From positions 1-35,350 of the forward strand of contig JAPLEB010000102.1 in the NCBI GenBank assembly GCA_026391555.1: DNA of 35,350 bases. The letters are read 5' to 3'. The notes beneath the pieces were generated by a model. The model was not told the origin of the DNA. It was given only the letters and a program-made list of their open reading frames with translations, and made no database searches. The stretch's first letter is position 1. Every line of letters starts with the position of its first letter. This document shows positions 22,504 to 31,742 of the stretch, one piece after another. The translations under genes were made by a program, and so were the position numbers. Source of the stretch: Bacteroidia bacterium (lineage in GTDB: Bacteria > Bacteroidota > Bacteroidia > Bacteroidales > VadinHA17).

Positions 22504-24843
22504 TTATTTTGTATCACCCCATTTTTTGTTTGGAGTATTTCCCATTTCGAGCACGAGCTTTCCTCCTGCGGTAATCTCATCGTGGTAAAACCATTGTTTC
22601 GTTAATGGTTTCCCGTTTAGTATCGCTGATTGAATGTAGCAGTTCTCCGGCTTATTGTTTATTATTTCAATTACAAAACTTTTTCCTTTGTAATAACCGG
22701 AGTCCAGATGAATGATAATTTTATCAAAGATGGGGCTGCCAAGCTCTATAACTGGTCGCAACTCTGCACCTGAATTCATTTCGAAAAGACCAATTTTCAT
22801 CAGAACAGCCAATGAACCCATTAATCCCTGGTCTTCATCACCGTTGTAACCTTTATTCGTTGACAGGGCGCTAAAAGCCTGTTCAACAACCTTTCGTGAC
22901 CAATACTGTGTTAACCACGGATACCCGATGTGATTAAATACAAAGGCCGTTTCGATAGATGGTTGATTGCCATAATTGATCGGGATGCGGCTATATTCTT
23001 CCTGAAGTTCTTTTGATTTGGACTTACCTGAAGTAAAATCAAGCTTTGCTGCTTCTTTAAAACTGTTTTCAAGCTTTGCTGCCATTTTATCCTTTCCACC
23101 CATCAATGTGGCTAAACCTGAGAGGTCGTGGGGGACAAACCATGTCGCCTGTGCAGCATTTGCTTCAACGAATCCATTCTGATATTGATATGGATCGAAA
23201 GGCTCTTTCCATTTACCATCCATATCTTTGGGACGAATCCAGCCGGATTGAGGATCATACAGGTTTTTCCAGTTTGAGGAACGTTTCATGAAGTAATTAT
23301 AGTCGTCCTGCTTTCCCAATGATTTGGCCATCTGAGCTAAACACCAGTCCTGGGAAGCATATTCAAGGGTCTGTGCTGCCCCATCCTGATGAAATCCCCA
23401 CTTCTGGCTCAATGGATAAGGTACATAGCCTTTTTCAATATAATATTCTATTCCACCGCCATTGGCCGTGTTGTGCTCATAACCTGCTTTCCCCATCATC
23501 CCTCCGGGCAGATGGTTTTTCTTCATCCCTTCGTAGGCTTTAGCAATATCAAAACTCCTTATGCCTTTCATATAGGCACTTACAATAAAAGGAGTTGACG
23601 AAGCCCCGGTCATTACAGCTGTATAATTTCCTCCCGCAGGTCCTCGTGGGATAAGTCCGCCATCGTTGTACATCATCAGCATTGAGTTGACAAAATCGTT
23701 GGCAATTTTTGGATAAACAAGGTCCCACAGCGTGGCGATAGTCCACTGAGCTCCCCAGAAAGAGTCGGAATTATGATGGTTGAAAAGTGGTTTCCCATTT
23801 TTGTCCAGAGGTATCTGGCCAATACGCCTTTCAGCACCGGTCATATCGCAGTATTTTCCGTTTGCATCACTGATAATTCGACGGCCTAAAAGCGAATGCC
23901 ACAAATCAGTATAAAACCTTCGTTGTTGTTCAGGCGTGCCACCTTCAATTTCAATCCTGCTAAGCCAACTGTTCCATTCTTCAGATGATTCATTGACTAC
24001 TTTGTCAAAATCCCAGTGTGGTAATTCAGCTTGAATATTAAGGCGAGCCTGATCGGCATCCACATAAGATATTCCAACTTTCATCTGAATAACCTTACCT
24101 TTGGGAGTAGCAAATTTCAGGTAAACGCCACCTTTGCTCCCTTCAAATTCATCAACAATGCCGGTAAGTTTTCCATCTTTCCATGCAGCCATATTTTCAA
24201 AAGGAGTATCAAACTGAATATCATAAAAAACATACATCTCTTTTGGACGGCGGGTCGTTTTATCCATCAGGGCATATCCTTGAATCTCTTTGTCGTTCAA
24301 CTTTTTAGCATATCCTTTTTTCGTACCGGCAGGTCCTAAAAAAGTTCCCAGGTCGAGCAAAAGATAACTCTCTTCAGCGGCCGGATACCGGTACCTGTGA
24401 AATCCAACCCTGATGGTAGAGGTCAATTCGGCCCTTATGCCATAATCTTCCAGAAAAACCGAATGATATCCCGGTTTAACTATCTCCTTTTCATGTTTGT
24501 ATCCGGAGCCATAAATTTTGGATCCTAAATGACCTTTAAATTTTCCTGTTACCGGTAAAACCGGAATGCCGGAAAGCTGCCATCCGTGAATATGGCTGAA
24601 AAAAAGTATTGAATCTCTTTCATATCTATATCCGGAACCCCAGTCGCCATCCGCGTTATTATCAGGACTAAGGTTTACCATGCCGAAGGGTCTGCATGCT
24701 GACGAAAAAAAGATCCACCGGGAGTTTTCACTATCCAGTTGCGGATAAACCAAATCTACCGGCCTGCTAATTTCCTGCGCATGAAGTGAAAAAGCTGAAA
24801 TCAATAGAAATGCAGCTCCTAAGAACCAATTTATAGTTTTCAT
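22504..24843 (-). CDS. Divergent GH92-family glycoside hydrolase
   Basis: A 779-residue exported protein (signal peptide to about residue 22, SLHAQ). GH92 enzymes are calcium-dependent exo-alpha-mannosidases. The family plan is visible: an N-terminal beta-sandwich with RPFGMVNLSPDNN and a SHIHGWQLSG segment (83-92), a helical barrel with FYTDLWHSLLGRR (310-322), SFWGAQWTIATLWDLVYP (361-378), GFVEANAAQATWFVPHDLSG (557-576, E560 as candidate acid) and GYNGDEDQG (665-673, the usual GNDD site), and a C-terminal sheet closing LEMGNTPNKKWG. Differences are large: no NPFIGT near the N-terminus, and the usual NEPSHH sugar/calcium loop reads NQPSIE (626-631). This is probably a GH92 subgroup with changed specificity. 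A remnant of a more classical GH92 lies at 13798-14115. Confidence 0.85.
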   Translation of the reverse strand: MKTINWFLGAAFLLISAFSLHAQEISRPVDLVYPQLDSENSRWIFFSSACRPFGMVNLSPDNNADGDWGSGYRYERDSILFFSHIHGWQLSGIPVLPVTGKFKGHLGSKIYGSGYKHEKEIVKPGYHSVFLEDYGIRAELTSTIRVGFHRYRYPAAEESYLLLDLGTFLGPAGTKKGYAKKLNDKEIQGYALMDKTTRRPKEMYVFYDIQFDTPFENMAAWKDGKLTGIVDEFEGSKGGVYLKFATPKGKVIQMKVGISYVDADQARLNIQAELPHWDFDKVVNESSEEWNSWLSRIEIEGGTPEQQRRFYTDLWHSLLGRRIISDANGKYCDMTGAERRIGQIPLDKNGKPLFNHHNSDSFWGAQWTIATLWDLVYPKIANDFVNSMLMMYNDGGLIPRGPAGGNYTAVMTGASSTPFIVSAYMKGIRSFDIAKAYEGMKKNHLPGGMMGKAGYEHNTANGGGIEYYIEKGYVPYPLSQKWGFHQDGAAQTLEYASQDWCLAQMAKSLGKQDDYNYFMKRSSNWKNLYDPQSGWIRPKDMDGKWKEPFDPYQYQNGFVEANAAQATWFVPHDLSGLATLMGGKDKMAAKLENSFKEAAKLDFTSGKSKSKELQEEYSRIPINYGNQPSIETAFVFNHIGYPWLTQYWSRKVVEQAFSALSTNKGYNGDEDQGLMGSLAVLMKIGLFEMNSGAELRPVIELGSPIFDKIIIHLDSGYYKGKSFVIEIINNKPENCYIQSAILNGKPLTKQWFYHDEITAGGKLVLEMGNTPNKKWGDTK

Positions 24844-24879
24844 GGCTTTTGTAATAAACTGAAGTTTAGATTTATCATA

Positions 24880-26337
24880 TTAATCCCTGTTACCATCGTC
24901 TTTGGTCTTCACCCCCTGCTTTATTGTAGGATAGAGAATCTCTGCATGCACTTCTTTCAGGTAAGCCATCAGCTTTGATTCAAGTTCCTCTGCCTTTTGA
25001 GTCTCTTTTTTCGACAAATCGCTTAATTCACCGATATCATCCTTCAGATTATACAGTTCAATTTTTTTTGAATCCCAGAACTTGATGAGTTTATAATCGC
25101 CAACACGGATCGCCGAATGCGACTTTCCGAAGTAATGAAAAACCAATTCGTCGGTTTTTCTTTTGAATTTGCCCTCATTCCCGTTTTCGAGCAAGGGACT
25201 GATGCTTGTTCCGTCCAGATTATCGGGAAGCGGAGTTTTATTTCCGGCCAGGTCAGCAAAAGTAGGCAGAAGGTCCCAGCCGGTTACCGGAACATTGCAT
25301 TGGCTGCCAGCTTTTATCCCCGGTCCGATTACAATAAATGGAACCCGAATGCCACCTTCATACAGAGTCCATTTGCCACCACGGAGGGGATAATTGCGTG
25401 TGTGGGTGCTGAATACAGACGGATGATCAAACTTATTCTTAACAGGAGGGATAAATTCAACTCCTCCATTATCAGCCATTAGTATCAGATAAGTATGATC
25501 TGCAATTCCCAACTGATCGATCATATCCAGAATTCTACCAATTCCTGAATCCAGGTTTTCTAACATTCCTGCCCAGGCCGGGTTTGAATGAATTTCTCCT
25601 TTCTTTTTTTGCAGGTATTTGTTATAGGTTTCTTCAGTAGTTTGCATATCGACATGGGTTGCATAATGCGAAACCTGAAGAAAAAACGGATGTCCGGTTT
25701 TTACCTGCCGGCTCATAAAATTGAGAGCACGAGCCGTAATGGTCTCGATACGTTTAGGATCATTGTTCAGGAAGAAATCAGTCCATTTAGTATCTTTGGT
25801 CGAATTCATATCGCCATTACTGTTCCCTGTGTTTCCATCACTTTCATCATAGCCAAGATCCTCAGGGAAAATATCGGCCCGCAAATCCCATTTGCCATAA
25901 TGAGCAGCCCTGTAATCCGGGGAGATTGACTTCAATATTTGCGGAATTGCCGGTACCATTTTATAATCGGGATGATAATTCTCTTTGAAAAGGGCATCGC
26001 CCTGACGCGCCGGTGTCTGGCCAAACTGAATGCTTCTGCGTGTAGGACAAGACAGGGCACAGGGGGCATAGCCGCTTGTAAACCGCATCCCCCGGGCTGC
26101 AAATCTCTCTATATTCGAAGTTTCATAAAAATCGCTCTTTGAATTGGAGATATTGTCATCCATCAACTGTGAACTGCTGGTCCAACCCTGATCATCTGTC
26201 AGGATTAAGATGAAATTCGGTTTTTGAACCTGCTGAGCGCCCACAACCTGCATTACCGGCGTAATTAGAAGGCTTATGGAAGAAATTTTTTGCAGCCATC
26301 CTTTGAAAAGGCTGTTTAGTGGTTTGCTGGTTTTCAT
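24880..26337 (-). CDS. Sulfatase (S1 type) with Ser-type SCPTR active-site motif
   Basis: A 485-residue exported alkaline-phosphatase-fold sulfatase (signal about 20-35, ending VVGAQ). The metal-site start FILILTDDQGW (42-52), HYGKWDLR (146-153) and ILMADNGG are present. The nucleophile motif reads APCALSCPTRRSIQFG (91-106). In the C/S-x-P-x-R pattern the residue converted to formylglycine is therefore Ser96, with Cys97 in the next position. This is the reverse of the usual CSPTR order. If functional it is a Ser-type enzyme that needs a maturase able to oxidise serine; none is in the window. The usual His of GKWHL is Asp here, as in GKWDL-bearing sulfatases. The 70-bp spacer to the lyase gene upstream in transcription is one of the larger gaps. 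The substrate cannot be told. Confidence 0.88.
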   Translation of the reverse strand: MKTSKPLNSLFKGWLQKISSISLLITPVMQVVGAQQVQKPNFILILTDDQGWTSSSQLMDDNISNSKSDFYETSNIERFAARGMRFTSGYAPCALSCPTRRSIQFGQTPARQGDALFKENYHPDYKMVPAIPQILKSISPDYRAAHYGKWDLRADIFPEDLGYDESDGNTGNSNGDMNSTKDTKWTDFFLNNDPKRIETITARALNFMSRQVKTGHPFFLQVSHYATHVDMQTTEETYNKYLQKKKGEIHSNPAWAGMLENLDSGIGRILDMIDQLGIADHTYLILMADNGGVEFIPPVKNKFDHPSVFSTHTRNYPLRGGKWTLYEGGIRVPFIVIGPGIKAGSQCNVPVTGWDLLPTFADLAGNKTPLPDNLDGTSISPLLENGNEGKFKRKTDELVFHYFGKSHSAIRVGDYKLIKFWDSKKIELYNLKDDIGELSDLSKKETQKAEELESKLMAYLKEVHAEILYPTIKQGVKTKDDGNRD

Positions 26338-26407
26338 TTAAAATATTTTAATTGTAATTTACTTCAAATCAATTATAAAGGAAGTTTTTCAATTTCGGAA
26401 TTATTTA

Positions 26408-28945
26408 CTAATTTCTCTTCATCGCTTTTTGAATAGAAGCAGGTATCTCATCAACTGCTTCCTTAAAAACTTCTTTGCCATCAATAATTTCAAGCAATTT
26501 TGAGCTACTGATCTCTTTCCCTATGTAAGTTTTCCCTTTATTGTTAAGAATTCCGTCAGAAACCAGCGAAGCACTATTGTAATTGTTCCATATTTGTAGG
26601 TTTGCAGGCTTCGAAGAGTTCATTTCAGCATTTATGTTCCAATTACCTACTGTGAAAACTCCATCGTTTTTATTGCTGGTCACAAGCTCAAAACTCCCAT
26701 CAGGCTTCACCTGAATAATAGCCAGAAATCTCATCTTCTCTGTTTTTTGTTTAGATACTCCGGAGAAGTGCCATTGGTTTTTAAAGACAATAGTGTCTCC
26801 TTCTTCATCTATTTTGTTTGTCCAATTGTCAACAGGGACAGAGAATTGATCGGTCACCATAAATTCGATTTCAGAAGATGAGTAGAGTGATACCTGTGCT
26901 TTAGCCACTTCACTTCCGGCAATAATTATTTTCTTATCAGGATCAATTTTCAATCCATTATCGTTGTGCAACAACCAGCTCCATTCTGCAGCATGATCTG
27001 CTTCAAGTTCATCATATATTACTATTGTTGACGGTCGAAGCATAATATAATGGCGTCTGAAAAGTTTAATCCCGTGATCAGTTTTCACCCCTTCATCTGT
27101 TCCTGAATATGCATTCGAAGCATCACCAACAGCATACGAAATCTGTTTTCCGTGCAGGAATCGTGGCAGATAGCCATAAGCTACATCGCTGAAAGGCTGT
27201 CCTTCCCCATCGATTAAAACACCGTTATGCCCTCTGGTATGTTTGTACCAGCCCAGAAAATGAGGATCTCCCATTGCCGGACGGTAGCCTGTATTATAGA
27301 AAAGCCTTTTACCGCCATAAGCAATATTAAATGTGTTCTGATCGGCATGAGCGTGCGCCATTGGCCCAAACGGGCTGCTACGTACCGACAGCATAAGGTC
27401 GGTTTTGGCATTTTCCAATGAGGTATGCATATAGGCAACACCTATATCAGGAAACCTGGCAGCCTGAAGAATGTCCGATTCTTTTACCGGTTCAGGAAGG
27501 GTCATTTTATACCCCCGTTTAATTCTGAACCAGCGAAATTCATCTTCGTCAGCAATTTCATTTCCTGAACTTCTTGTTACTGCCTGAGCATACCATGCTG
27601 CATAGGGGTTGTTAAGCAAGCGAGCCATAGCATCGCTGTAACCTGCATAGTTAATCGGGGGAAACGGATATCTTTCTCCGTCATTACAAAATCCATCCGA
27701 CACGGAATTTGCAGGGAAGGCATAGATCAGCCAGCCGGGGTTATTATTAAACCATTCTGATCTCATAAAGTCAACTCCCGAAAGCTCTTTGAAAATAGAT
27801 GACACGTCAATCAGGGTAAGAGTATTCATCCCAAAATAAGATGTTCCGTTGAACCAGGCACCATCTTCCTCTCCCATTTTGGGTGCCTGTGCAATCCAGA
27901 TTTCATAAATATATTCTAACCAGAGGTCTGCTTCCGGGATTTCACCTTTAAAAGCCAGCGAAGTCTGAAGCAGATGATGAAGAATATGCTGCCAGACATG
28001 CATCGATGAAGAGCGGCTTTCAACCTGACCTATCCACAGCTTGTAGAACTGGCTGGCACGAATAGAAGACTGTTTAATGATTCCTTCTCTTTCAGTCGCC
28101 GATAACAGATCCCAAAAAGTATCAGCTCCGATTGCAAGACCTGCCATGATACCGGCATCGCCAAAATTATTTGTATGGGAAGGTCCATTGGGATCCCATG
28201 TGGAAACTTCAAGCATCCACTTTTCAGCTGTATTAAAATATTTTGTATCGCCGGTTAACAGATACGCCTGTGAAAGTGAGTTGATTGCATTGTAAACCTT
28301 CCATCCAGCCCATTTACTTGCCAGACTGGCAATCTTTTCATTTTCGAATTCATCTTTCCCGCGGAATGAAGGAAGTGCCGATTCTTCTTTAGGAGGAAGT
28401 TTGTCCAGATAGTTATTTGCCTCCCGGATTATCAATGACGATTCTTTATACTCTTTTGCTCTTATCCGGAATGCGTTGAAATCAGCCTTGTTTACCAATA
28501 CTCTAGGGTGTGATAAAGGAACACCAGCCAGTAATACTTTAACTTCAGGAGTTTCGAATATCCGGGTTGAGGGTTTAATTAAAAATGAATCGGTCTTATT
28601 CCATTTTTCATCATTGACCTTATATTGCCAATACCATATTCCTGCACCAAGCTTTTTGTGTGGATTGAAAATGGCGTATGGTATTTCCTCCTTTTCAATT
28701 AAATCACGATTGAAATCATCAGAAGATGAGATTCTTACACTGTACTTCGCATTTTTGGATGAAGGCCATTGAAAACTGGGTGAATTAAAAGCTGGTTCTT
28801 CGCCATAAGAAGGAGTAGTCCAGATTCTCTCTTTCGGATAGATAACATCGGCATCGGCTTTTTCTTGTGCCTGGTTAAATACCTCTGAGGAGCTGAAAGC
28901 AACCAATACAAGAAATGATATAATAAATAGCAGTATATATCTCAT
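26408..28945 (-). CDS. DUF4962 / heparinase II/III-type polysaccharide lyase
   Basis: An 845-residue exported protein (hydrophobic signal 1-19). After an N-terminal Ig-like sandwich (SPSFQWPSSKNAKYSVRIS, 55-73, to about 135) comes an alpha/alpha toroid of the DUF4962 type (SHPRVLVNKADFNAFR, 145-160; HVWQHILHHLLQTSLAF, 316-332; WFNGTSYFGMNTL, 364-376), then the heparinase II/III beta-sandwich with its signature AHAHADQNTFNIAYGG (530-545) and KHTRGHNGVLIDG (568-580). Known relatives cleave uronic-acid polysaccharides by beta-elimination, using Asn/His and Tyr from the toroid and His from the sandwich. His316/His320, Tyr370 and His533 are plausible participants. The length and domain order are those of a complete enzyme. 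It lies between sulfatases, so a sulfated uronan is a reasonable substrate. Confidence 0.86.
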   Translation of the reverse strand: MRYILLFIISFLVLVAFSSSEVFNQAQEKADADVIYPKERIWTTPSYGEEPAFNSPSFQWPSSKNAKYSVRISSSDDFNRDLIEKEEIPYAIFNPHKKLGAGIWYWQYKVNDEKWNKTDSFLIKPSTRIFETPEVKVLLAGVPLSHPRVLVNKADFNAFRIRAKEYKESSLIIREANNYLDKLPPKEESALPSFRGKDEFENEKIASLASKWAGWKVYNAINSLSQAYLLTGDTKYFNTAEKWMLEVSTWDPNGPSHTNNFGDAGIMAGLAIGADTFWDLLSATEREGIIKQSSIRASQFYKLWIGQVESRSSSMHVWQHILHHLLQTSLAFKGEIPEADLWLEYIYEIWIAQAPKMGEEDGAWFNGTSYFGMNTLTLIDVSSIFKELSGVDFMRSEWFNNNPGWLIYAFPANSVSDGFCNDGERYPFPPINYAGYSDAMARLLNNPYAAWYAQAVTRSSGNEIADEDEFRWFRIKRGYKMTLPEPVKESDILQAARFPDIGVAYMHTSLENAKTDLMLSVRSSPFGPMAHAHADQNTFNIAYGGKRLFYNTGYRPAMGDPHFLGWYKHTRGHNGVLIDGEGQPFSDVAYGYLPRFLHGKQISYAVGDASNAYSGTDEGVKTDHGIKLFRRHYIMLRPSTIVIYDELEADHAAEWSWLLHNDNGLKIDPDKKIIIAGSEVAKAQVSLYSSSEIEFMVTDQFSVPVDNWTNKIDEEGDTIVFKNQWHFSGVSKQKTEKMRFLAIIQVKPDGSFELVTSNKNDGVFTVGNWNINAEMNSSKPANLQIWNNYNSASLVSDGILNNKGKTYIGKEISSSKLLEIIDGKEVFKEAVDEIPASIQKAMKRN

Positions 28946-28957
28946 TTGAAGTTTATT

Positions 28958-30322
28958 CTAATTGGTAGGAATTTTCTTATTTTTCTCAAGCCACAGCTGA
29001 TATTGGTTTTTTAGTTCTTCAACAATATCAGGATACATAGCCGAAAGATTTTTCATCTCTCCCGGATCTGCTTCCAAATCGACGAGAAAAAGTGAATCAG
29101 TTTCGGTCAGGACACCTTTGTTGCTTGTATCGACAGGATTTCCATGCAACTTCCATTTACCTTTGCGGGCTACCCACATATTCTTACCAAATGCCCAGCA
29201 ATAACCATCGGCATGTAAGGTTACAGCTTCTGAATTGTTAATGACAGGCACTAAACTTTTTCCGTCCAGATTCTTAGTATCCAATTTAATATTACAATAT
29301 TCTGCCAGGGTTGGCAACCAGTCGGTATTCACTGCAAATTGGTCGCGTTGCTGACCTTCAGGGATTTTGCCCGGCCAGCTGATAATGGAAGGAACCCTGA
29401 TCCCACCTTCAAACAGGCAGGCTTTTGCACCACGATAAATGCCGGCACTTCCACCGCCAAAATGAGCCCTTTCTTCGGTTGAATAACCATTGTCGGACTG
29501 AAAAATAATAATTGTATTTTCACTGAGCCCCAGTTCGGTAACCTTCTTCAATAATAAACCTATTTTATCATCGAGCGTTGAGACAAACGCGGCATAAAGA
29601 TCGCGTGGATAAGCAACTCCCTTTTTTCTGTAGTATTCCAGCCATTTTGGATCGCCCTGATACGGATAATGCGGCATGTTGATTGCAAAATAAAGGAAAA
29701 ACGGATGCTCCTTATTTTGTTCCATGTACTGCCCTGCCTCTTTTACCATCAGATCGGGGAAATATTGACCAGGATAGAATACCTCTTTTCCGTTACGGTA
29801 CAGATCGTGCCTGTTGGGACCACTCCAGTAAAAGAAATGCGAGTAATTGTCGATACAACCAACCATGTGGCCAAAAGAATAATCGAACCCCTGAGCATTC
29901 GGACTCATTTCAGGCTGATATCCCAAATGCCATTTGCCGATATGTGCAGTATTGTAGCCGGCATTTTTAAACATTTCGGCCATGGTGTATTGGTCACCCG
30001 GCAGGCCGGCCCTGCTATTCAGATCGGCACCGGCATTTCCCGGTACACCTGCCCGTTGGGCATTCAGTCCGGTCAGCAGTGATGCTCTTGACGGTGAACA
30101 AACCGGAGCCGCGTAAAATTGGGTAAAACGGACCCCGCTTTTGGCTAATTTATCAATATTGGGAGTCACCAGATCTTTTGCGCCATAGCAATTTAAATCA
30201 ATTGCCCCCTGATCGTCCGAATAGATCAGTATTACATTAGGCCTTTGCTGGGCATTGCACAACGAAACGCCAATAAAAAAGGATGTTACAAACGAATTCT
30301 CCAAAATCCTGACTATACCCAT
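28958..30322 (-). CDS. Sulfatase (S1 type, CSPSR)
   Basis: A 454-residue exported sulfatase (signal about 9-25, ending LCNAQ). NVILIYSDDQGAIDLNCYG (29-47) carries the first metal ligands. CSPSRASLLTG (75-85) is the Cys-type formylglycine motif, with Cys75 as nucleophile precursor. GKWHLGYQ and FQSDNGYSTEE supply the remaining active-site Lys/His and Asp/Asn. The sequence resembles arylsulfatase A-like Bacteroidota enzymes that desulfate glycans in exo or endo fashion, but the subfamily and sugar cannot be assigned by eye. The gene begins 14 bp after the stop of the next sulfatase and ends 12 bp before the lyase start. All S1 landmarks are intact and the length is normal. Confidence 0.93.
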   Translation of the reverse strand: MGIVRILENSFVTSFFIGVSLCNAQQRPNVILIYSDDQGAIDLNCYGAKDLVTPNIDKLAKSGVRFTQFYAAPVCSPSRASLLTGLNAQRAGVPGNAGADLNSRAGLPGDQYTMAEMFKNAGYNTAHIGKWHLGYQPEMSPNAQGFDYSFGHMVGCIDNYSHFFYWSGPNRHDLYRNGKEVFYPGQYFPDLMVKEAGQYMEQNKEHPFFLYFAINMPHYPYQGDPKWLEYYRKKGVAYPRDLYAAFVSTLDDKIGLLLKKVTELGLSENTIIIFQSDNGYSTEERAHFGGGSAGIYRGAKACLFEGGIRVPSIISWPGKIPEGQQRDQFAVNTDWLPTLAEYCNIKLDTKNLDGKSLVPVINNSEAVTLHADGYCWAFGKNMWVARKGKWKLHGNPVDTSNKGVLTETDSLFLVDLEADPGEMKNLSAMYPDIVEELKNQYQLWLEKNKKIPTN

Positions 30323-30336
30323 AATTGTATTTATTA

Positions 30337-31740
30337 TTATTTCATCATGTATTTTATATACGGATCGTTATTCTTTTTAGCCCATTCGATCAACTGACTT
30401 CTGCAATTTTTCAGCTCACTGCTAAATTTAGGATCGCTGGCCAGATTAACCATTTCTCCGGGATCGTTTTGCAAATCGTAAAGTGTTTCTTTCTGGTTTC
30501 CCTCATTGTAAATCCAGTATTTAAACTGTCTGTTTCTCAGCATGCGGCCTTCGGGTTCAGGTTTTTGTCCGTTCACTGCTTCTCCCTGTACCAAATGATC
30601 GGATACCACAACATATTTTCGTTCGACAGGGGCGGTTTCGTTTGTAATCAATTGTTTTAAACTAACACCACGGTTATTTTCAGAAAGTGGAATACCTGCA
30701 AATTCACATAAGGTAGGCCTCAAATCAATTCCGGTTTGAACCAGGTAATCAGATTTTCGGGGCTTAAGACTCTTGGAGCTAATGATAAACGGCACCTTCG
30801 AGGCTTCTTCGTAAAATACGGTTTTCTGGTTCCAGCGGTGTGCTCCCTGGCAATCGCCGTGATCGCTCATAAAAACTATCAGGGTATTTTTATCGAGACC
30901 TGATTCACGTAATGAATTGAGTATCTTTCCAATTTCGCCGTCCACTTTTTCAATCATCCGGTAATAAGCCCAGATGTATTTCCGCCATTTTTCATCAGTA
31001 AAACCTGAAACCGGGAATGTATTACTGGCCTGGTAGGAGGTTCTTATCAATTGCATGATATCAGTTTCGTTTTTCGATGGCATCGCATTGGCTCTTAAGG
31101 GCGGACACTGATCTGCCGGCGGAGGATATCCGATGGCGCCATCCGGCAATTTCTGGCCACGTGGCCACTGACATATATTATGAGGATTCATAAAGGAGAC
31201 CACCAGAAAAAACGGGTGTTGACGCTGCTTATCCAAAAAATTAATGGCCGAGCCGGGCGAAAGGCTATCAAGCCCGTTACCCTTTTTGTCTGGCAAATAT
31301 GCAAACCCATGAGAGTCAGGCTGATTCCTGTCGTATGGTAAATGCCATTTGCCTACATAACCGGTCTCATAGCCTGCATTTTTTAAGATAGTTCCCAAAG
31401 TAGGGAATTCAACCGGATCAATCATTTTGTCCACATTGGACTGAATTCCCAATTCGTGCGGATAACGGCCTGTAAACAAGGAACTGCGCGAAGGGATACA
31501 AAGTGGGTTCGCACAGTAGGCGTTTGTAAAGCTGACACCATGGTCGGCCAGATAATCCATATTGGGCGTTTTCAGGTATTTGCTGCCCAAATTGCAACTC
31601 ATCGATTCGGATGATAGCTGGTCGGTCATAATGATCAGGATATTGGGTTTGTCCGGCAGTTTTTGAGAATAAGCTCCTGCTGACGTCAAAACGGCTAAAA
31701 CTGAACATCCGAGTGCTCCTTTATTAATTTGGTTTTTCAT
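30337..31740 (-). CDS. Sulfatase (S1 type, CIPSR)
   Basis: A 467-residue exported sulfatase (signal about 8-25, ending GAYSQ). NILIIMTDQLSSESMSC (33-49) uses the TDQ variant of the metal site. CIPSRSSLFTGRYPHELG (81-98) is the formylglycine motif, with Cys81. GYVGKWHLPYDRNQPDSHGF and FMSDHGDCQGAHRW complete the active site. The SDHGD...H arrangement is the one seen in iduronate- and choline-sulfatase-like branches of S1, distinct from the SDNG of the neighbouring sulfatase, so the two probably remove sulfate from different positions. It is 2 bp downstream of the GH106 stop, consistent with one transcript. Confidence 0.93.
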   Translation of the reverse strand: MKNQINKGALGCSVLAVLTSAGAYSQKLPDKPNILIIMTDQLSSESMSCNLGSKYLKTPNMDYLADHGVSFTNAYCANPLCIPSRSSLFTGRYPHELGIQSNVDKMIDPVEFPTLGTILKNAGYETGYVGKWHLPYDRNQPDSHGFAYLPDKKGNGLDSLSPGSAINFLDKQRQHPFFLVVSFMNPHNICQWPRGQKLPDGAIGYPPPADQCPPLRANAMPSKNETDIMQLIRTSYQASNTFPVSGFTDEKWRKYIWAYYRMIEKVDGEIGKILNSLRESGLDKNTLIVFMSDHGDCQGAHRWNQKTVFYEEASKVPFIISSKSLKPRKSDYLVQTGIDLRPTLCEFAGIPLSENNRGVSLKQLITNETAPVERKYVVVSDHLVQGEAVNGQKPEPEGRMLRNRQFKYWIYNEGNQKETLYDLQNDPGEMVNLASDPKFSSELKNCRSQLIEWAKKNNDPYIKYMMK

Positions 31741-31742
31741 AG

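Noticed and set aside
26338-26407. TTTG and a TA-rich box upstream of the third sulfatase, considered as a promoter
   Set aside because: The -7 match is poor (TATTTAAA) and would place the transcript start at the ATG itself.
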